Of a stretch of DNA of 64,000 bases, positions 26,133 through 35,502 are shown piece by piece. Within the stretch, counting starts at the first letter, position 1. The number at the start of each line of letters is the position of its first letter. The notes beneath the pieces were generated by a model. That model did no database searches. It was given only the letters and a program-made list of their open reading frames with translations, and was not told the DNA's origin. The stretch is from Alloprevotella sp. (GTDB taxonomy: Bacteria; Bacteroidota; Bacteroidia; Bacteroidales; Bacteroidaceae), in the NCBI GenBank assembly GCA_017478625.1, contig JAFVDF010000001.1:1-64000 (forward strand), written 5' to 3'. The position numbers were made by a program, and so were the translations under genes.

Positions 26133-27281
26133 ATGAGTACAAAAATCGCCATATTAGGTTCTACGGGTTCAATAGGCACACAGACTCTTGATATCGTCCG
26201 CCAACATCCTGATAAGTTGGAGGTGTATGTGCTGACAGCAGGCAATAATGCGGATCTGTTAATCCGTCAGGCTATCGAATTCCAGCCTGATAGTGTCGTG
26301 ATAGCCAATGAGGCTTTCTATGAAAAAGTACGAGAAGCGCTGTCCACCTACCCGATTAAAATTTTTGCGGGTGCCACTGCGTTGGCTGATATTGTAGAAA
26401 ACGAAAATATTGATGTGGTTGTTTCTGCTCTTGTGGGATTTGCAGGATTAGCACCGATAATTCGTGCGATTAAAGCTTCAAAACGGATAGCCCTGGCCAA
26501 TAAGGAATCGCTAGTAGTTGCTGGTGAACTTATTACGCGTCTTGTTCCAGAATATCGTTCAGTTCTTCTACCCCTGGATAGCGAACATTCTGCTATATTT
26601 CAATGCTTAATGAGCAACCGGCATTGTGATGTCAGTAAGTTGATATTGACAGCCAGTGGCGGTCCTTTCAGAAATTATTCTTTGGAGGCCTTGAGTCGGG
26701 TTTTGCCCCAGCAGGCATTAGCTCATCCGACATGGAATATGGGAGCCAAAATAACGATTGATTCGGCTACAATGATGAACAAGGGCTTTGAGATGATTGA
26801 GGCGAGGTGGCTATTTGATATTTCACCTGATAATATAGAGATAGTCGTACATCCAGAGAGCATAATTCATTCTGCCGTAGAATATTGTGACGGTGTCATC
26901 ATAGCCCAGATGGGTAGCCACGATATGCGTATGCCGATTCAATACGCTCTATCTTTTCCCAATAGATGGAACCTTGAGGCTCCACGTCTTGATTTTTCAA
27001 TTCTTAAGCAACTGACTTTTGATAAACCTGATTTTCAGAAATTTCCCTGTCTGTCAATTGCCTATGACGTAATAGCTCAAGGGGGAAACAAGCCTTGCGT
27101 GATGAATGCAGCCAATGAAGTGGCCAATTTGGCTTTTAGGCAAGAGCAAATTTCCTTTACACGTATTCCTGAAATAATAGAGCAAACTCTGTCAAGAGTC
27201 CCGTTTCAGAAATGTAACGACCTTTCCGACTATATCAGTGCGGATCACGAAGCACGCAGTATAGCGCAGTCACTCCTTTAA
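26133..27281 (+). CDS. dxr: 1-deoxy-D-xylulose 5-phosphate reductoisomerase
   Basis: Dxr converts DXP to 2-C-methyl-D-erythritol 4-phosphate with NADPH, the first committed step of the MEP isoprenoid pathway and the fosmidomycin target. The 382-residue protein has the nucleotide-binding ILGSTGSIGTQTLDIV, then LANKESLVVAGE, the metal/substrate region PLDSEHSAIFQ, TASGGPFR, the flexible loop HPTWNMG and SATMMNKGFE. All key blocks are intact. DXP is also the substrate of PdxJ, encoded at 1.3 kb. Confidence 0.97.
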   Translation: MSTKIAILGSTGSIGTQTLDIVRQHPDKLEVYVLTAGNNADLLIRQAIEFQPDSVVIANEAFYEKVREALSTYPIKIFAGATALADIVENENIDVVVSALVGFAGLAPIIRAIKASKRIALANKESLVVAGELITRLVPEYRSVLLPLDSEHSAIFQCLMSNRHCDVSKLILTASGGPFRNYSLEALSRVLPQQALAHPTWNMGAKITIDSATMMNKGFEMIEARWLFDISPDNIEIVVHPESIIHSAVEYCDGVIIAQMGSHDMRMPIQYALSFPNRWNLEAPRLDFSILKQLTFDKPDFQKFPCLSIAYDVIAQGGNKPCVMNAANEVANLAFRQEQISFTRIPEIIEQTLSRVPFQKCNDLSDYISADHEARSIAQSLL

Positions 27282-27314
27282 AACCTGTAACAAACTTTAA
27301 CTACTGAATATCCT

Positions 27315-28697
27315 ATGGAAGTCTTTCTAATACGTGCCGCACAGTTGGTTTTGTGCTTATCTATATTGGTCTTTTTACACGAAGGCGGACACTTTCTCGC
27401 AGCCAAAGTTTTTAAGATTAGAGTGGAAAAGTTTGCACTCTTTTTTGACCCTTGGTTTAGCCTATTCAAGTGGAAACCCAAGAAGAGTGATACCACTTAT
27501 ACGCTGGGATGGTTGCCTCTCGGTGGATATGTCAAGATAGCGGGAATGGTTGACGAATCTATGGATACCAAGCAATTGGAAGCTCCCGTACAGCCTTGGG
27601 AATTTCGGGCTAAGCCCGCTTGGCAACGTCTGATTGTCATGCTGGCTGGAGTATTTGTCAATTTTGTTGTCGCATTGTTGATTTATGCGGTAATACTATT
27701 TACTTGGGGCGAAACCTATGTACCGATTGAGAATCTATCTAATGGATTTAAGTTTAATGCACAGGCCCAAGAACTAGGATTTCAAGATGGAGACATCCCA
27801 TTGCGTACAGATACAAAAACCTTTACAAGATTTGATTCTAACCAAAGTATATCAGATGTTTATCGTGCCATAAGCACATCGTCAGAGTGTACGGTGCTTC
27901 GTAATGGTAAGGAGGTGGTAATTTCTCTCCCGGGCGAAATAAATATGCTTGATATGATGAAGTCCGAACCGCCGTTTATGCTATTACTTTCTCCGAGTAT
28001 CATTGACAGTGTTTTGGTCGATTCTCCGGCAGACCAGATTGGGTTGCAGGTGGGTGATCAAATAGTGTCTTTCAATGAAAAGGAGATTTCTACTTGGAAT
28101 GAGTTTCAAGATGAGATTTCGCGTCTGGCTGATGCCCTGACGGATGAGGCTACGCAGGCAGACTCTCTTCGTCTTCGCCAGGTCGTCTTGTCTGTCAAGC
28201 ATCAAGACGAGGCGGTGGACACTTTCAGCGTACTTCTTACTCCAGAACTTACTTTAGGGACGATGTGGAATACTCCTCTCGCCCAATGTGAAACGGTGAC
28301 CAAGTCTTATTCTCTTCTTTCTGCCTTTCCTGCTGGAGTTGCTTATGGCTGGAATGTGTTAAGTGGTTATGTAAATGACTTAAAATATCTGTTTACTAAA
28401 GAGGGTGCAAAAAGCGTCGGCTCTTTCGGTGCGATAGGATCTCTTTTCCCAAAGGCATGGGACTGGCAACGCTTTTGGGAACTTACTGCATTTATATCCT
28501 TGATGCTTGCGTTTATGAACATCTTACCGATTCCCGCCTTAGATGGAGGACATGCATTCTTCCTTCTTTGTGAAGTTGTTACGCGCAGAAAACCGTCAGA
28601 CAAATTTATGGCTCGGGCAGAGACTATCGGTATGACAATCCTCTTATTGCTTATGGTCTATGCCATTATGAATGATTTTATACGTTTCGTTTTCTAG
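27315..28697 (+). CDS. rseP: Site-2 protease RseP (intramembrane zinc metalloprotease)
   Basis: The 460-residue protein has the zinc motif FLHEGGHFLAAK in the first membrane span, two PDZ-like regions between spans (about residues 115-320) and the LDG motif (PIPALDGGHAFF) near residue 415 that supplies the third ligand. Relatives cut anti-sigma factors or leftover signal peptides within the membrane. In Bacteroidetes it commonly follows dxr, as here (33-base gap). Length and topology are typical. Confidence 0.95.
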   Translation: MEVFLIRAAQLVLCLSILVFLHEGGHFLAAKVFKIRVEKFALFFDPWFSLFKWKPKKSDTTYTLGWLPLGGYVKIAGMVDESMDTKQLEAPVQPWEFRAKPAWQRLIVMLAGVFVNFVVALLIYAVILFTWGETYVPIENLSNGFKFNAQAQELGFQDGDIPLRTDTKTFTRFDSNQSISDVYRAISTSSECTVLRNGKEVVISLPGEINMLDMMKSEPPFMLLLSPSIIDSVLVDSPADQIGLQVGDQIVSFNEKEISTWNEFQDEISRLADALTDEATQADSLRLRQVVLSVKHQDEAVDTFSVLLTPELTLGTMWNTPLAQCETVTKSYSLLSAFPAGVAYGWNVLSGYVNDLKYLFTKEGAKSVGSFGAIGSLFPKAWDWQRFWELTAFISLMLAFMNILPIPALDGGHAFFLLCEVVTRRKPSDKFMARAETIGMTILLLLMVYAIMNDFIRFVF

Positions 28698-28734
28698 GAG
28701 GTACGAAAAATAATTATATTCGTTGTCTGATTGC

Positions 28735-30678
28735 ATGGTACTTGGAATAAAGAAATTAGATGTATTCGTTCTCAAGAAGTTCTTACTGATCTTTTTGGGC
28801 TCGTTCTTCATCACGTTGTTTGTTTTTATCATGCAGTTTACGTGGCGATATGTGAATATCCTTGTCGGTAAGGGCCTGACCTTGGATATTCTGGGAGAAT
28901 TCTTCTGGCACATGGCGCTGTCGCTGGTTCCCATGTCCCTACCTCTGGCCGTATTGCTTGCCTCTCTTATTTCATTTGGAAATATGGGAGAGCAGTTGGA
29001 ACTTTTGGCTATGAAGAGTGCAGGCGTTTCTTTGTTGCGTATTATGCGCCCTGTATTCATATTGGTGTGTTTCCTTACCTTGTCATCGTTTTATTTTCAG
29101 AATAAGACGGCTCCCGATGCCCAGTTGCATCTTCGCACTATGTTGTGGAGTCTAAAGCAGACATCTCCAGCTTTGGAAATACCTGAAGGGGTTTTCTACA
29201 ATGGTATTCCAGGATTCTCACTTTATACAACGCGCAAGGATGTTAGTACGGGGAAGCTATATCAACTTATGGTATATCGAACCGATCAGGGTTTTGATAA
29301 AGCGCAAATACTAGTGGCCGATTCCGGCCGTATGGTAATGACAGAGGATAAATTGCATCTCTTGCTTGATGTTTGGAATGGAGAACAGTTTGAGAACCTT
29401 CGCCAGGAGAATATTGCGATGCAAGGTTCCTGCAATGTGAGCACGCCGTATGACCGTGAAACCTTTCTGTATAAGCGTTTTATCATCGATTTTAACAGCA
29501 ACTTTGAAAAGATGGACGAAGACCAGATGCGGAGTCTGGCTATGACAAAAGATTTGAAGCAACTCTCTGAAGCTGTCGACTCTATGAATATGGAGTTAGA
29601 CAGTATAGGAAAAATCTATTATAAGGAGACCAAAACGCGCTATTTTACGCTCCACGAATCTACTGTAGAGACCCCTTCAGCCAATAATACCACTAAGAGC
29701 AAGCCTCTTCCGAAGCGCAAATTTGACGATTTAGTAGAAGAACTGTCGCCAGATATGCGCCAACAGGCAGAGCAGGCCGCTAAAAGTCAAATAACATTGT
29801 TGGCTTCAGAGACAGAGTGGCGAAGCATTATTACTGAGAATGGTGATATTTTCATAAGGCAACATCAGGCACAGATGCACGAGAAGTTTTCCCTTTCTCT
29901 GGCTTGTCTGTTCTTTTTCCTTATTGGTGCGCCATTAGGTTCTATTATCCGGAAGGGAGGCTTAGGGCTTCCTACGGTAGTGTCGGTCCTCATATTTATT
30001 GTATATTATATCATTAACACGTCTGGCTCGAAGATGGCCAAAGATGGCTCTTGGAATATGATATATGGTATGTGGATTTCTTCTTTCATACTGGCACCTA
30101 TAGGTCTCTACCTTACATACAAGTCTAATAATGATAGTGTCGTCTTTAACCTTGATACTTATACCAAACTATTCAACCGCATACTAGGACTGAAGCAACA
30201 TCGTCACTTGTCACTCAAAGAAATTGTCATCAATGAGCCCGACTATAAGAAATTACAAGATTCCGTTGTTCAGCTGAAAAGTGACATTGCTCAGTACAAT
30301 AAGCAACATTTGCTCTACTTTATTCCAAATTACCGAAAAGTATTCTTCTCTCAGGAGGAAAGTCCCCTACTCCATCAGATTAACACTCGTGCGGAAGAAA
30401 TAGTAGAAGAACTTTCCAATTCTCTCAATTACCAGGTAGTGCATCAACTTAATCAGATGCCTATCTTGTACGTTAATCCTACAGAACGCCCCTTTACTTC
30501 GGCGCGATACAACCAGCTTTGTGGACTGTTCTTCCCCGTAGGCGTAATCCTTTGGCTTCGGATGTGGAGATTCCGTATTCGTCTGAAAAAGGATCTTAGT
30601 AAGATGGACAAGACTCTTTCGGAATTGGCTAAATTACTAGATGAAGAAGTAGCAAAAGTTTCTTCGGTAAAAGGATAA
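28735..30678 (+). CDS. LptF/LptG (YjgP/YjgQ) family LPS export permease
   Basis: A 647-residue membrane protein of the YjgP/YjgQ family, which with LptB pulls LPS from the inner membrane. Three N-terminal spans (KFLLIFLGSFFITLFVFI, MSLPLAVLLASLISFG) and three C-terminal spans (SLSLACLFFFLIGAPLGSIIRKGG) flank a periplasmic domain. LELLAMKSAGVSLLRIMRP is the coupling helix typical of the family. Bacteroidetes members carry a C-terminal extension, here about 150 residues. ATG 28735 is chosen over an in-frame TTG at 28723. LptF and LptG cannot be told apart by sequence alone. Confidence 0.9.
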   Translation: MVLGIKKLDVFVLKKFLLIFLGSFFITLFVFIMQFTWRYVNILVGKGLTLDILGEFFWHMALSLVPMSLPLAVLLASLISFGNMGEQLELLAMKSAGVSLLRIMRPVFILVCFLTLSSFYFQNKTAPDAQLHLRTMLWSLKQTSPALEIPEGVFYNGIPGFSLYTTRKDVSTGKLYQLMVYRTDQGFDKAQILVADSGRMVMTEDKLHLLLDVWNGEQFENLRQENIAMQGSCNVSTPYDRETFLYKRFIIDFNSNFEKMDEDQMRSLAMTKDLKQLSEAVDSMNMELDSIGKIYYKETKTRYFTLHESTVETPSANNTTKSKPLPKRKFDDLVEELSPDMRQQAEQAAKSQITLLASETEWRSIITENGDIFIRQHQAQMHEKFSLSLACLFFFLIGAPLGSIIRKGGLGLPTVVSVLIFIVYYIINTSGSKMAKDGSWNMIYGMWISSFILAPIGLYLTYKSNNDSVVFNLDTYTKLFNRILGLKQHRHLSLKEIVINEPDYKKLQDSVVQLKSDIAQYNKQHLLYFIPNYRKVFFSQEESPLLHQINTRAEEIVEELSNSLNYQVVHQLNQMPILYVNPTERPFTSARYNQLCGLFFPVGVILWLRMWRFRIRLKKDLSKMDKTLSELAKLLDEEVAKVSSVKG

Positions 30679-30702
30679 TCTTCGGTTCTGAAAATCTTCT
30701 AT

Positions 30703-31611
30703 ATGGAAAAACGCTCATTCTTTCATTTAAGAGATTCAGAGAAACGCGGGTACATCATTTTTCTGCTACTTATTTGTTTGATATTGCTGGCTATTTTTCT
30801 GTTGGATAATTATAGAAGTCGGCATATCTCATCAACGGATTTATCATCCATAGATACGGCCAAGCTTCATGCCTTTCAAGAGCAGCTTAGGCTGGATTCC
30901 GGTAGGTATCATCATTCTGCTGATGAATGGGATTATGTGGCAGAAGCAGAGACTTTTCCATTCAATCCGAATACCTGTGATTCTGCCACATTTGTGCGTT
31001 TGGGGCTCAAATCCTGGCAGGCCCACAATGCATTGAAGTATCGCCGTCGTGGCGGAGTCTGGAAAACCGCAGATGATTTTCGGCGACTTTATGGATTAAG
31101 CGAGGCCGATTTTATGCGACTACGTCCGTATATACAGATTGACAGTCCTGCGGATAGAGTGGATAATCAGCCTGAGCCAGACACTATAACACTCCACTAT
31201 CCGCAGAAGTATCCCAAGGGGATGCGGATTGAAATTAATACGGCTGATACCACTGCACTTCGGGGAATACCTGGCGTAGGCAGTTATTATGCGCGAAAGA
31301 TTTTCCAATACCGTGAAAATCTCGGAGGTTTCCTTAGTATGGAGCAGTTGAAAGATATTGAGGGGTTGCCAGATAATATCTCCGAATATTTGTATCTTGC
31401 CAGTGGGTATCCTGTTCGTCGGATCTCAATAAACAAGGCAAACTTCAAGACATTGGTCAGACATCCCTATCTATCCTACGAACAAACGTGTGACATTGTG
31501 AATTATATTCATAAATACGGTAAACTTAAAAGTTGGCGGGACCTTCAATTCTCTTCCCACTTCACGGAAAATGATTTCCAACGCCTTGCCCCGTATTTTG
31601 ATTTTAATTGA
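30703..31611 (+). CDS. Membrane-anchored helix-hairpin-helix protein (ComEA-like)
   Basis: The 302-residue protein has a membrane span at about 18-36, then repeated helix-hairpin-helix modules: FNPNTCDSATFVRLGL (about 86), IEINTADTTALRGIPGVGSYYARKI (about 175) and SINKANFKTLVRHPYLSYEQ (about 247). HhH repeats with INTAD starts are those of ComEA, which binds incoming DNA at the outer face of the membrane. A DNA-uptake or DNA-binding role is an inference; no other competence gene lies beside it. tadA starts 9 bases downstream. Confidence 0.85.
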   Translation: MEKRSFFHLRDSEKRGYIIFLLLICLILLAIFLLDNYRSRHISSTDLSSIDTAKLHAFQEQLRLDSGRYHHSADEWDYVAEAETFPFNPNTCDSATFVRLGLKSWQAHNALKYRRRGGVWKTADDFRRLYGLSEADFMRLRPYIQIDSPADRVDNQPEPDTITLHYPQKYPKGMRIEINTADTTALRGIPGVGSYYARKIFQYRENLGGFLSMEQLKDIEGLPDNISEYLYLASGYPVRRISINKANFKTLVRHPYLSYEQTCDIVNYIHKYGKLKSWRDLQFSSHFTENDFQRLAPYFDFN

Positions 31612-31620
31612 GCGAAGACT

Positions 31621-32055
31621 ATGAATAATGACGAGTATTACATGCGTAAGGCACTCTCCGAAGCACAGGTTGCAAAGGATGCCGACGAGATACCTGTTGG
31701 GGCCGTTGTGGTTTGTAAAGACCAGATTATCGCTCGGGCGCATAATTTAACCGAAACCCTTACCGATGTGACGGCTCACGCAGAGATGCAGGCTATTACG
31801 GCAGCAGCAAATACTCTTGGGGGAAAATACCTGAATCAGTGTACGCTTTATGTAACCTTAGAGCCTTGCACGATGTGTGCAGGAGCCATAGGCTGGGCAC
31901 AATTGGGTCGCCTCGTATATGGAGCCTCTGACGAAAAAAGAGGTTTCAGGCAATTTGCCCCCCACGCCCTCCATCCTAAGACGGAAGTCGTATCGGGGGT
32001 TTTGGCGGACGAATGTGGCAATTTGATAAAGGACTTTTTCAGAACCAAACGATGA
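31621..32055 (+). CDS. tadA: tRNA-specific adenosine deaminase
   Basis: TadA converts A34 of tRNA-Arg(ACG) to inosine. The 144-residue protein has the zinc site HAEMQAI and PCTMCAGAI and the N-terminal YYMRKALSEAQ and IPVGAVVV. Length is slightly short but complete. The yraN start codon overlaps its stop (ATGA), showing coupling. Confidence 0.94.
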   Translation: MNNDEYYMRKALSEAQVAKDADEIPVGAVVVCKDQIIARAHNLTETLTDVTAHAEMQAITAAANTLGGKYLNQCTLYVTLEPCTMCAGAIGWAQLGRLVYGASDEKRGFRQFAPHALHPKTEVVSGVLADECGNLIKDFFRTKR

Positions 32056-32447
32056 TACCATCAGCCAATAGTCTTGGAGCGTGGGGAGAGGAACAGGCCT
32101 GTTTCTATCTGGCTAAGAATGGCTACTCCCTGCTGGCGCGCAATTGGCGGGCAGGACATCTGGAGGTGGATATCATAGCCGAAGAGGCTGGCGAGATAGT
32201 TTTTGTGGAGGTCAAGACGCGATCGTATGAATATATGTACACCGCATTAGATGCCGTGGACTATGCGAAGAAATATCGCCTTACGAATGCAGCGCTTACC
32301 TTTATGCAGTCAAAGCATCTGGATGCCCCTTATCGTTTTGACATTATTACATTGGTTGGTACAGAGGATTGTTTCGATCTGACGCATTATGTAGATGCAT
32401 TCCAGCCACGCAGAAAAATGAAATTTACCCGTGCGGAATTATGGTAG
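32052..32447 (+). CDS. UPF0102 (YraN) family PD-(D/E)xK protein
   Basis: A 131-residue YraN-family protein with LGAWGEEQACFYLAKNGY followed by the nuclease-like core GHLEVDIIAEEAGEIVFVEVK (Glu, Asp and ExK). The role is unknown; a Holliday-junction-resolvase-like fold is established for the family. ATG 32052 overlaps the tadA stop by 4 bases and fits family starts better than 32013. birA begins within its last 7 bases. Confidence 0.92.
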   Translation: MIPSANSLGAWGEEQACFYLAKNGYSLLARNWRAGHLEVDIIAEEAGEIVFVEVKTRSYEYMYTALDAVDYAKKYRLTNAALTFMQSKHLDAPYRFDIITLVGTEDCFDLTHYVDAFQPRRKMKFTRAELW

Positions 32448-33226
32448 GACAACCTGATACATTGAAAGCCTTGCAGGAAGAGTGGAAGAGTATAATACAA
32501 TTTCAGCATTTCCGCAGTCTCTCCTCTACCCAGTCGGTGGTATGGGAGCAGGCAAAGGCCATACAGGGTTCTCTCCCGTTTCTTCTGATTGACACAGACG
32601 CGCAGACAGACGGCCACGGGCAAGTTGGCACTGTCTGGGAGAGTGAAGCCGGTAAAAATCTCCTTTTCAGCCTTTGGTGTGCCCCTACATTTTTATCGGC
32701 CGATAAGCAATTTTTGTTGTCCGAATGTTGTGCGCTTGCTGTGGTAAAGGCTTTTGAACCTTATATGGCTTGTACGGTCAAGTGGCCCAATGACATCTAC
32801 TATCAGGATAAGAAAATCTGTGGGATGCTCATAGACCACAAAGTGATGGGAGGCTCTCTTTGTGAAACTGCAATGGGCATAGGAATCAATATCAACCAGA
32901 GTTTGTTCCGCGGTACGTCGCCTAATCCAGTATCGTTGCGTCAAATCATAGGACACGAGATAGATAGATACCAAGTGCTGAGGCTTTTCCTTTGCCACTT
33001 CATGTCGTATTACAGCCTGCTGAAGTCCGAACATTATGGGGCCATACATGAAGAATATAAATCCCACTTGTATCGTCGTCAAGGATTACATCTTTTTGCC
33101 GATACCTCGGAGACGGTTTTCCGTGCGCGTATTGCAGATATACAGATGAATGGTCGCATCGTCTTGGAGGACGAGTGTAAAGAGTTGCGTGAATATGCTT
33201 TCAAAGAGATACGTTATGTCATTTGA
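32441..33226 (+). CDS. birA: Biotin--[acetyl-CoA-carboxylase] ligase, no DNA-binding domain
   Basis: The 261-residue ligase attaches biotin to carboxylase subunits. It lacks the N-terminal winged helix of E. coli BirA, so it is not a repressor. SLSSTQSV starts the catalytic domain, KWPNDIYY and KICGMLID are conserved, and the biotinyl-AMP loop reads DGHGQVG followed by VWESEAGKN. Many relatives have GRGQRG or GKGQRG there; the His and Val are unusual. The start at 32441 overlaps yraN by 7 bases. Confidence 0.92.
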   Translation: MVGQPDTLKALQEEWKSIIQFQHFRSLSSTQSVVWEQAKAIQGSLPFLLIDTDAQTDGHGQVGTVWESEAGKNLLFSLWCAPTFLSADKQFLLSECCALAVVKAFEPYMACTVKWPNDIYYQDKKICGMLIDHKVMGGSLCETAMGIGININQSLFRGTSPNPVSLRQIIGHEIDRYQVLRLFLCHFMSYYSLLKSEHYGAIHEEYKSHLYRRQGLHLFADTSETVFRARIADIQMNGRIVLEDECKELREYAFKEIRYVI

Positions 33227-33236
33227 AACCATCAGT

Positions 33237-34541
33237 ATGAACCGTAAGATTCTGAATATTGCCTTGCCTAGCATTGTAAGCACGCTTACAGTGCCACTGT
33301 TAGGACTCGTCGATTTGGGGCTTTCAGGACATCTGGGCCGTACGGAAGACATTGGCGCAATAGCAGTGGGAGCCACGATCTTTAATCTTCTTTATTGGCT
33401 CTTTGCCTTTCTGCGTATGGGTACGGGGGGCATGACTTCGCAAGCCTCTGGAAGAAATGACCACAAAGCCTTGTTGGAGAATTTAGTCCGTCCGCTGACG
33501 TTGGCCCTTTTATGCGCCGGGTTGATAGTTCTCTTGCAGCGGCCGATAGAATATTTGGCTTTCTGGCTTATAGGGCCAAGTGCAGAGGTTGCCCATAGTG
33601 TGAGCGTATATTACCGAATACTGATTTATGGCGCACCTGCCCTACTGGCCACCTACTGCTTTGCAGGATGGTTTTTAGGGGTGCAAAATGCACATATTCC
33701 GATGATAGTGTCTATTGCGCAGAATCTGATAAATATCCTGATAAGCGTTTGGTTTGTGACGGGCTTCGGCTGGGGTGTGGCAGGCATTGCATGGGGTACG
33801 CTGATAGCGCAATATATGGCTTTCTTGATGTATCTCACGGCATGGATAATTTCTTCGTGCCACCTGTTAGTCCATTGGAAGGATATATCCATTCTGCAAC
33901 ATAGTAAGTTAATGCAGTTTCTGCGCACTAACCGCGATCTCTTTCTGCGCACCTTATGTATGGTGACGGTGCAATTAGGATTTACGGCAACTGGTGCGCG
34001 GCTCGGCGACGACACCTTGGCCGCAAATGCCATCTTGTTTCAGTTCTTTACTCTTTTCTCTTACTTTATGGACGGTTTTGCCTATGCAGGAGAATCCCTG
34101 GGAGGCTTCTATATCGGCGCAAAGAACCTTCCGTCTCTTAGAGTCCTTACGTCAAATCTTTTCCGCTGGGGCTGGGGCATTACCCTTATCGCCACCCTTG
34201 TTTATCTTATCTGTGGAGACTATTTGATGCACCTGCTGACTGACGACCTCGCTGTGATTGATGTCGCAAAGCGTTATTTTGCGTTTGTACTACTGATTCC
34301 GGTTGTCAGTTTCGCCGCCTTTCTGTATGATGGCTTATTCATCGGTGCTGTGGCTACGCGTGAGATGTTCAAAGTTCTGTTCTATGCCACAATGGCCTTT
34401 ATCTGTGTCGGCGTTCTCCTATTCTCTACACTCGGAAACTATGCGCTTTGGCTGGCCTTTATCGTGTTTCTGCTCACTCGGTCCGTGTTGCAGAAAATCT
34501 ACTATCGTCGGATTCTTTCAAATATTAGCAAAATAGTGTAA
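33237..34541 (+). CDS. MATE family efflux transporter (DinF-like)
   Basis: A 434-residue membrane protein with twelve predicted spans in the MATE pattern, opening MNRKILNIALPSIVSTLTVPLLGLVDLGLSGHL. The segment MTSQASGRND and repeated PALL/PIVS-type helices fit the DinF-like branch. MATE proteins export cationic drugs in exchange for Na+ or H+; the substrate here is unknown. ATG 33237 matches family starts; ATG 33216 would overlap birA by 11 bases and add seven residues. Confidence 0.9.
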   Translation: MNRKILNIALPSIVSTLTVPLLGLVDLGLSGHLGRTEDIGAIAVGATIFNLLYWLFAFLRMGTGGMTSQASGRNDHKALLENLVRPLTLALLCAGLIVLLQRPIEYLAFWLIGPSAEVAHSVSVYYRILIYGAPALLATYCFAGWFLGVQNAHIPMIVSIAQNLINILISVWFVTGFGWGVAGIAWGTLIAQYMAFLMYLTAWIISSCHLLVHWKDISILQHSKLMQFLRTNRDLFLRTLCMVTVQLGFTATGARLGDDTLAANAILFQFFTLFSYFMDGFAYAGESLGGFYIGAKNLPSLRVLTSNLFRWGWGITLIATLVYLICGDYLMHLLTDDLAVIDVAKRYFAFVLLIPVVSFAAFLYDGLFIGAVATREMFKVLFYATMAFICVGVLLFSTLGNYALWLAFIVFLLTRSVLQKIYYRRILSNISKIV

Positions 34542-34580
34542 TTTAGCAACGTAATTTTTCAATACAATTATCCAAATCGT

Positions 34581-35291
34581 ATGGCAAAGTATAAGAGAAT
34601 TCTGCTGAAATTGAGCGGTGAGAGTCTTGCGGCTGGAAATGGCACAGGGATAGACACTAACCGACTGAATGAATACGCACAGCAAATCAAGGAAATACAC
34701 GACCTGGGCGTTGAAATAGCCATAGTCATAGGCGGAGGGAATATCTTCCGCGGACTTGCTGGAGCAGGAAAAGGTTTCGACCGCGTAAAAGGAGATCAGA
34801 TGGGCATGTGTGCCACGGTCATTAATTCCTTGGCGCTCAGTAGCGCGCTGGATGCCTGTGGCGTAAGCAACCAGGTGCTAACTGCTATTCGGATGGAGCC
34901 GATAGGCGAATTTTATACTAAATGGAAGGCGATTGCAGCCTTGCGCGAGGGACGTGTCGTCATCTGCGCCGCAGGGACAGGTTCACCCTACTTTACTACT
35001 GACACCGGCTCATCGTTGCGCGGAGTAGAAGTAGAAGCCGATGTGATGCTGAAAGGCACCCGTGTGGACGGAGTATATACTGCAGATCCGGAGAAAGACC
35101 CGAAAGCGGAAAAATTCTCCGAGATATCCTACGATGAAGTGTTACGCCGGAATCTTCGTGTTATGGATACATCTGCCATCGCTATGTGCCGTGAGAATGG
35201 GCTTCCCATTTACGTATTCAATATGGATGTGGTGGGAAATCTGAAACGTGTCATTGAGGGCGAGGATATAGGTACACTTGTACATCCTTGA
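34581..35291 (+). CDS. pyrH: UMP kinase
   Basis: PyrH phosphorylates UMP to UDP; the bacterial enzyme is of the amino-acid kinase fold. The 236-residue protein shows YKRILLKLSGESLAAG, VIGGGNIFRG, DQMGMCATVINSLALSSAL, GTGSPYFTTD, and KGTRVDGVYTADP. Length is typical. It ends the plus-strand series that began at tsaB and is closed by a strong terminator at 35345-35385. Confidence 0.97.
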   Translation: MAKYKRILLKLSGESLAAGNGTGIDTNRLNEYAQQIKEIHDLGVEIAIVIGGGNIFRGLAGAGKGFDRVKGDQMGMCATVINSLALSSALDACGVSNQVLTAIRMEPIGEFYTKWKAIAALREGRVVICAAGTGSPYFTTDTGSSLRGVEVEADVMLKGTRVDGVYTADPEKDPKAEKFSEISYDEVLRRNLRVMDTSAIAMCRENGLPIYVFNMDVVGNLKRVIEGEDIGTLVHP

Positions 35292-35344
35292 GAAAGCGGG
35301 CTGTAGCATAAACCCTCCATACCGTTCCTTTATAAAATACGCTA

Positions 35345-35385
35345 ATTGCACTATGCTTCCACTTGGTGGCATAGTGCAATTTTTT
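35345..35385 (+). terminator. Rho-independent terminator after pyrH
   Basis: A perfect 12-bp stem ATTGCACTATGC (35345-35356) with GCATAGTGCAAT (35369-35380), 12-base loop, then TTTTT. Palindrome array 2 begins three bases later. Confidence 0.92.
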
Positions 35386-35387
35386 AT

Positions 35388-35442
35388 TTCAAAGTGTGAA
35401 CTCTACGTTTCACAGTGTGAAATTTGAATTTCACACTGTGAA
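35388..35442. repeat. Triple palindrome array 2 (21-bp period)
   Basis: TTCAAAGTGTGAA (35388-35400, one mismatch), TTCACAGTGTGAA (35409-35421), TTCACACTGTGAA (35430-35442). Starts are 21 bp apart. The spacer between units 2 and 3, ATTTGAAT, is identical to that of array 4. It lies between convergent pyrH and the HAD gene. Confidence 0.95.
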
Positions 35443-35502
35443 ATGAAAAAGCGAATTATGAAGTGGTTTGATGGAATTAGGGAATGGAAAGAGGCAAACC
35501 TT

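Noticed and set aside
28693..28705. Strong Shine-Dalgarno sequence (AGGAGG) for the LptF/G gene
   Set aside because: It overlaps the rseP stop and lies about 30 bases from the ATG, too far for ribosome binding; Bacteroidetes rarely use such sites.
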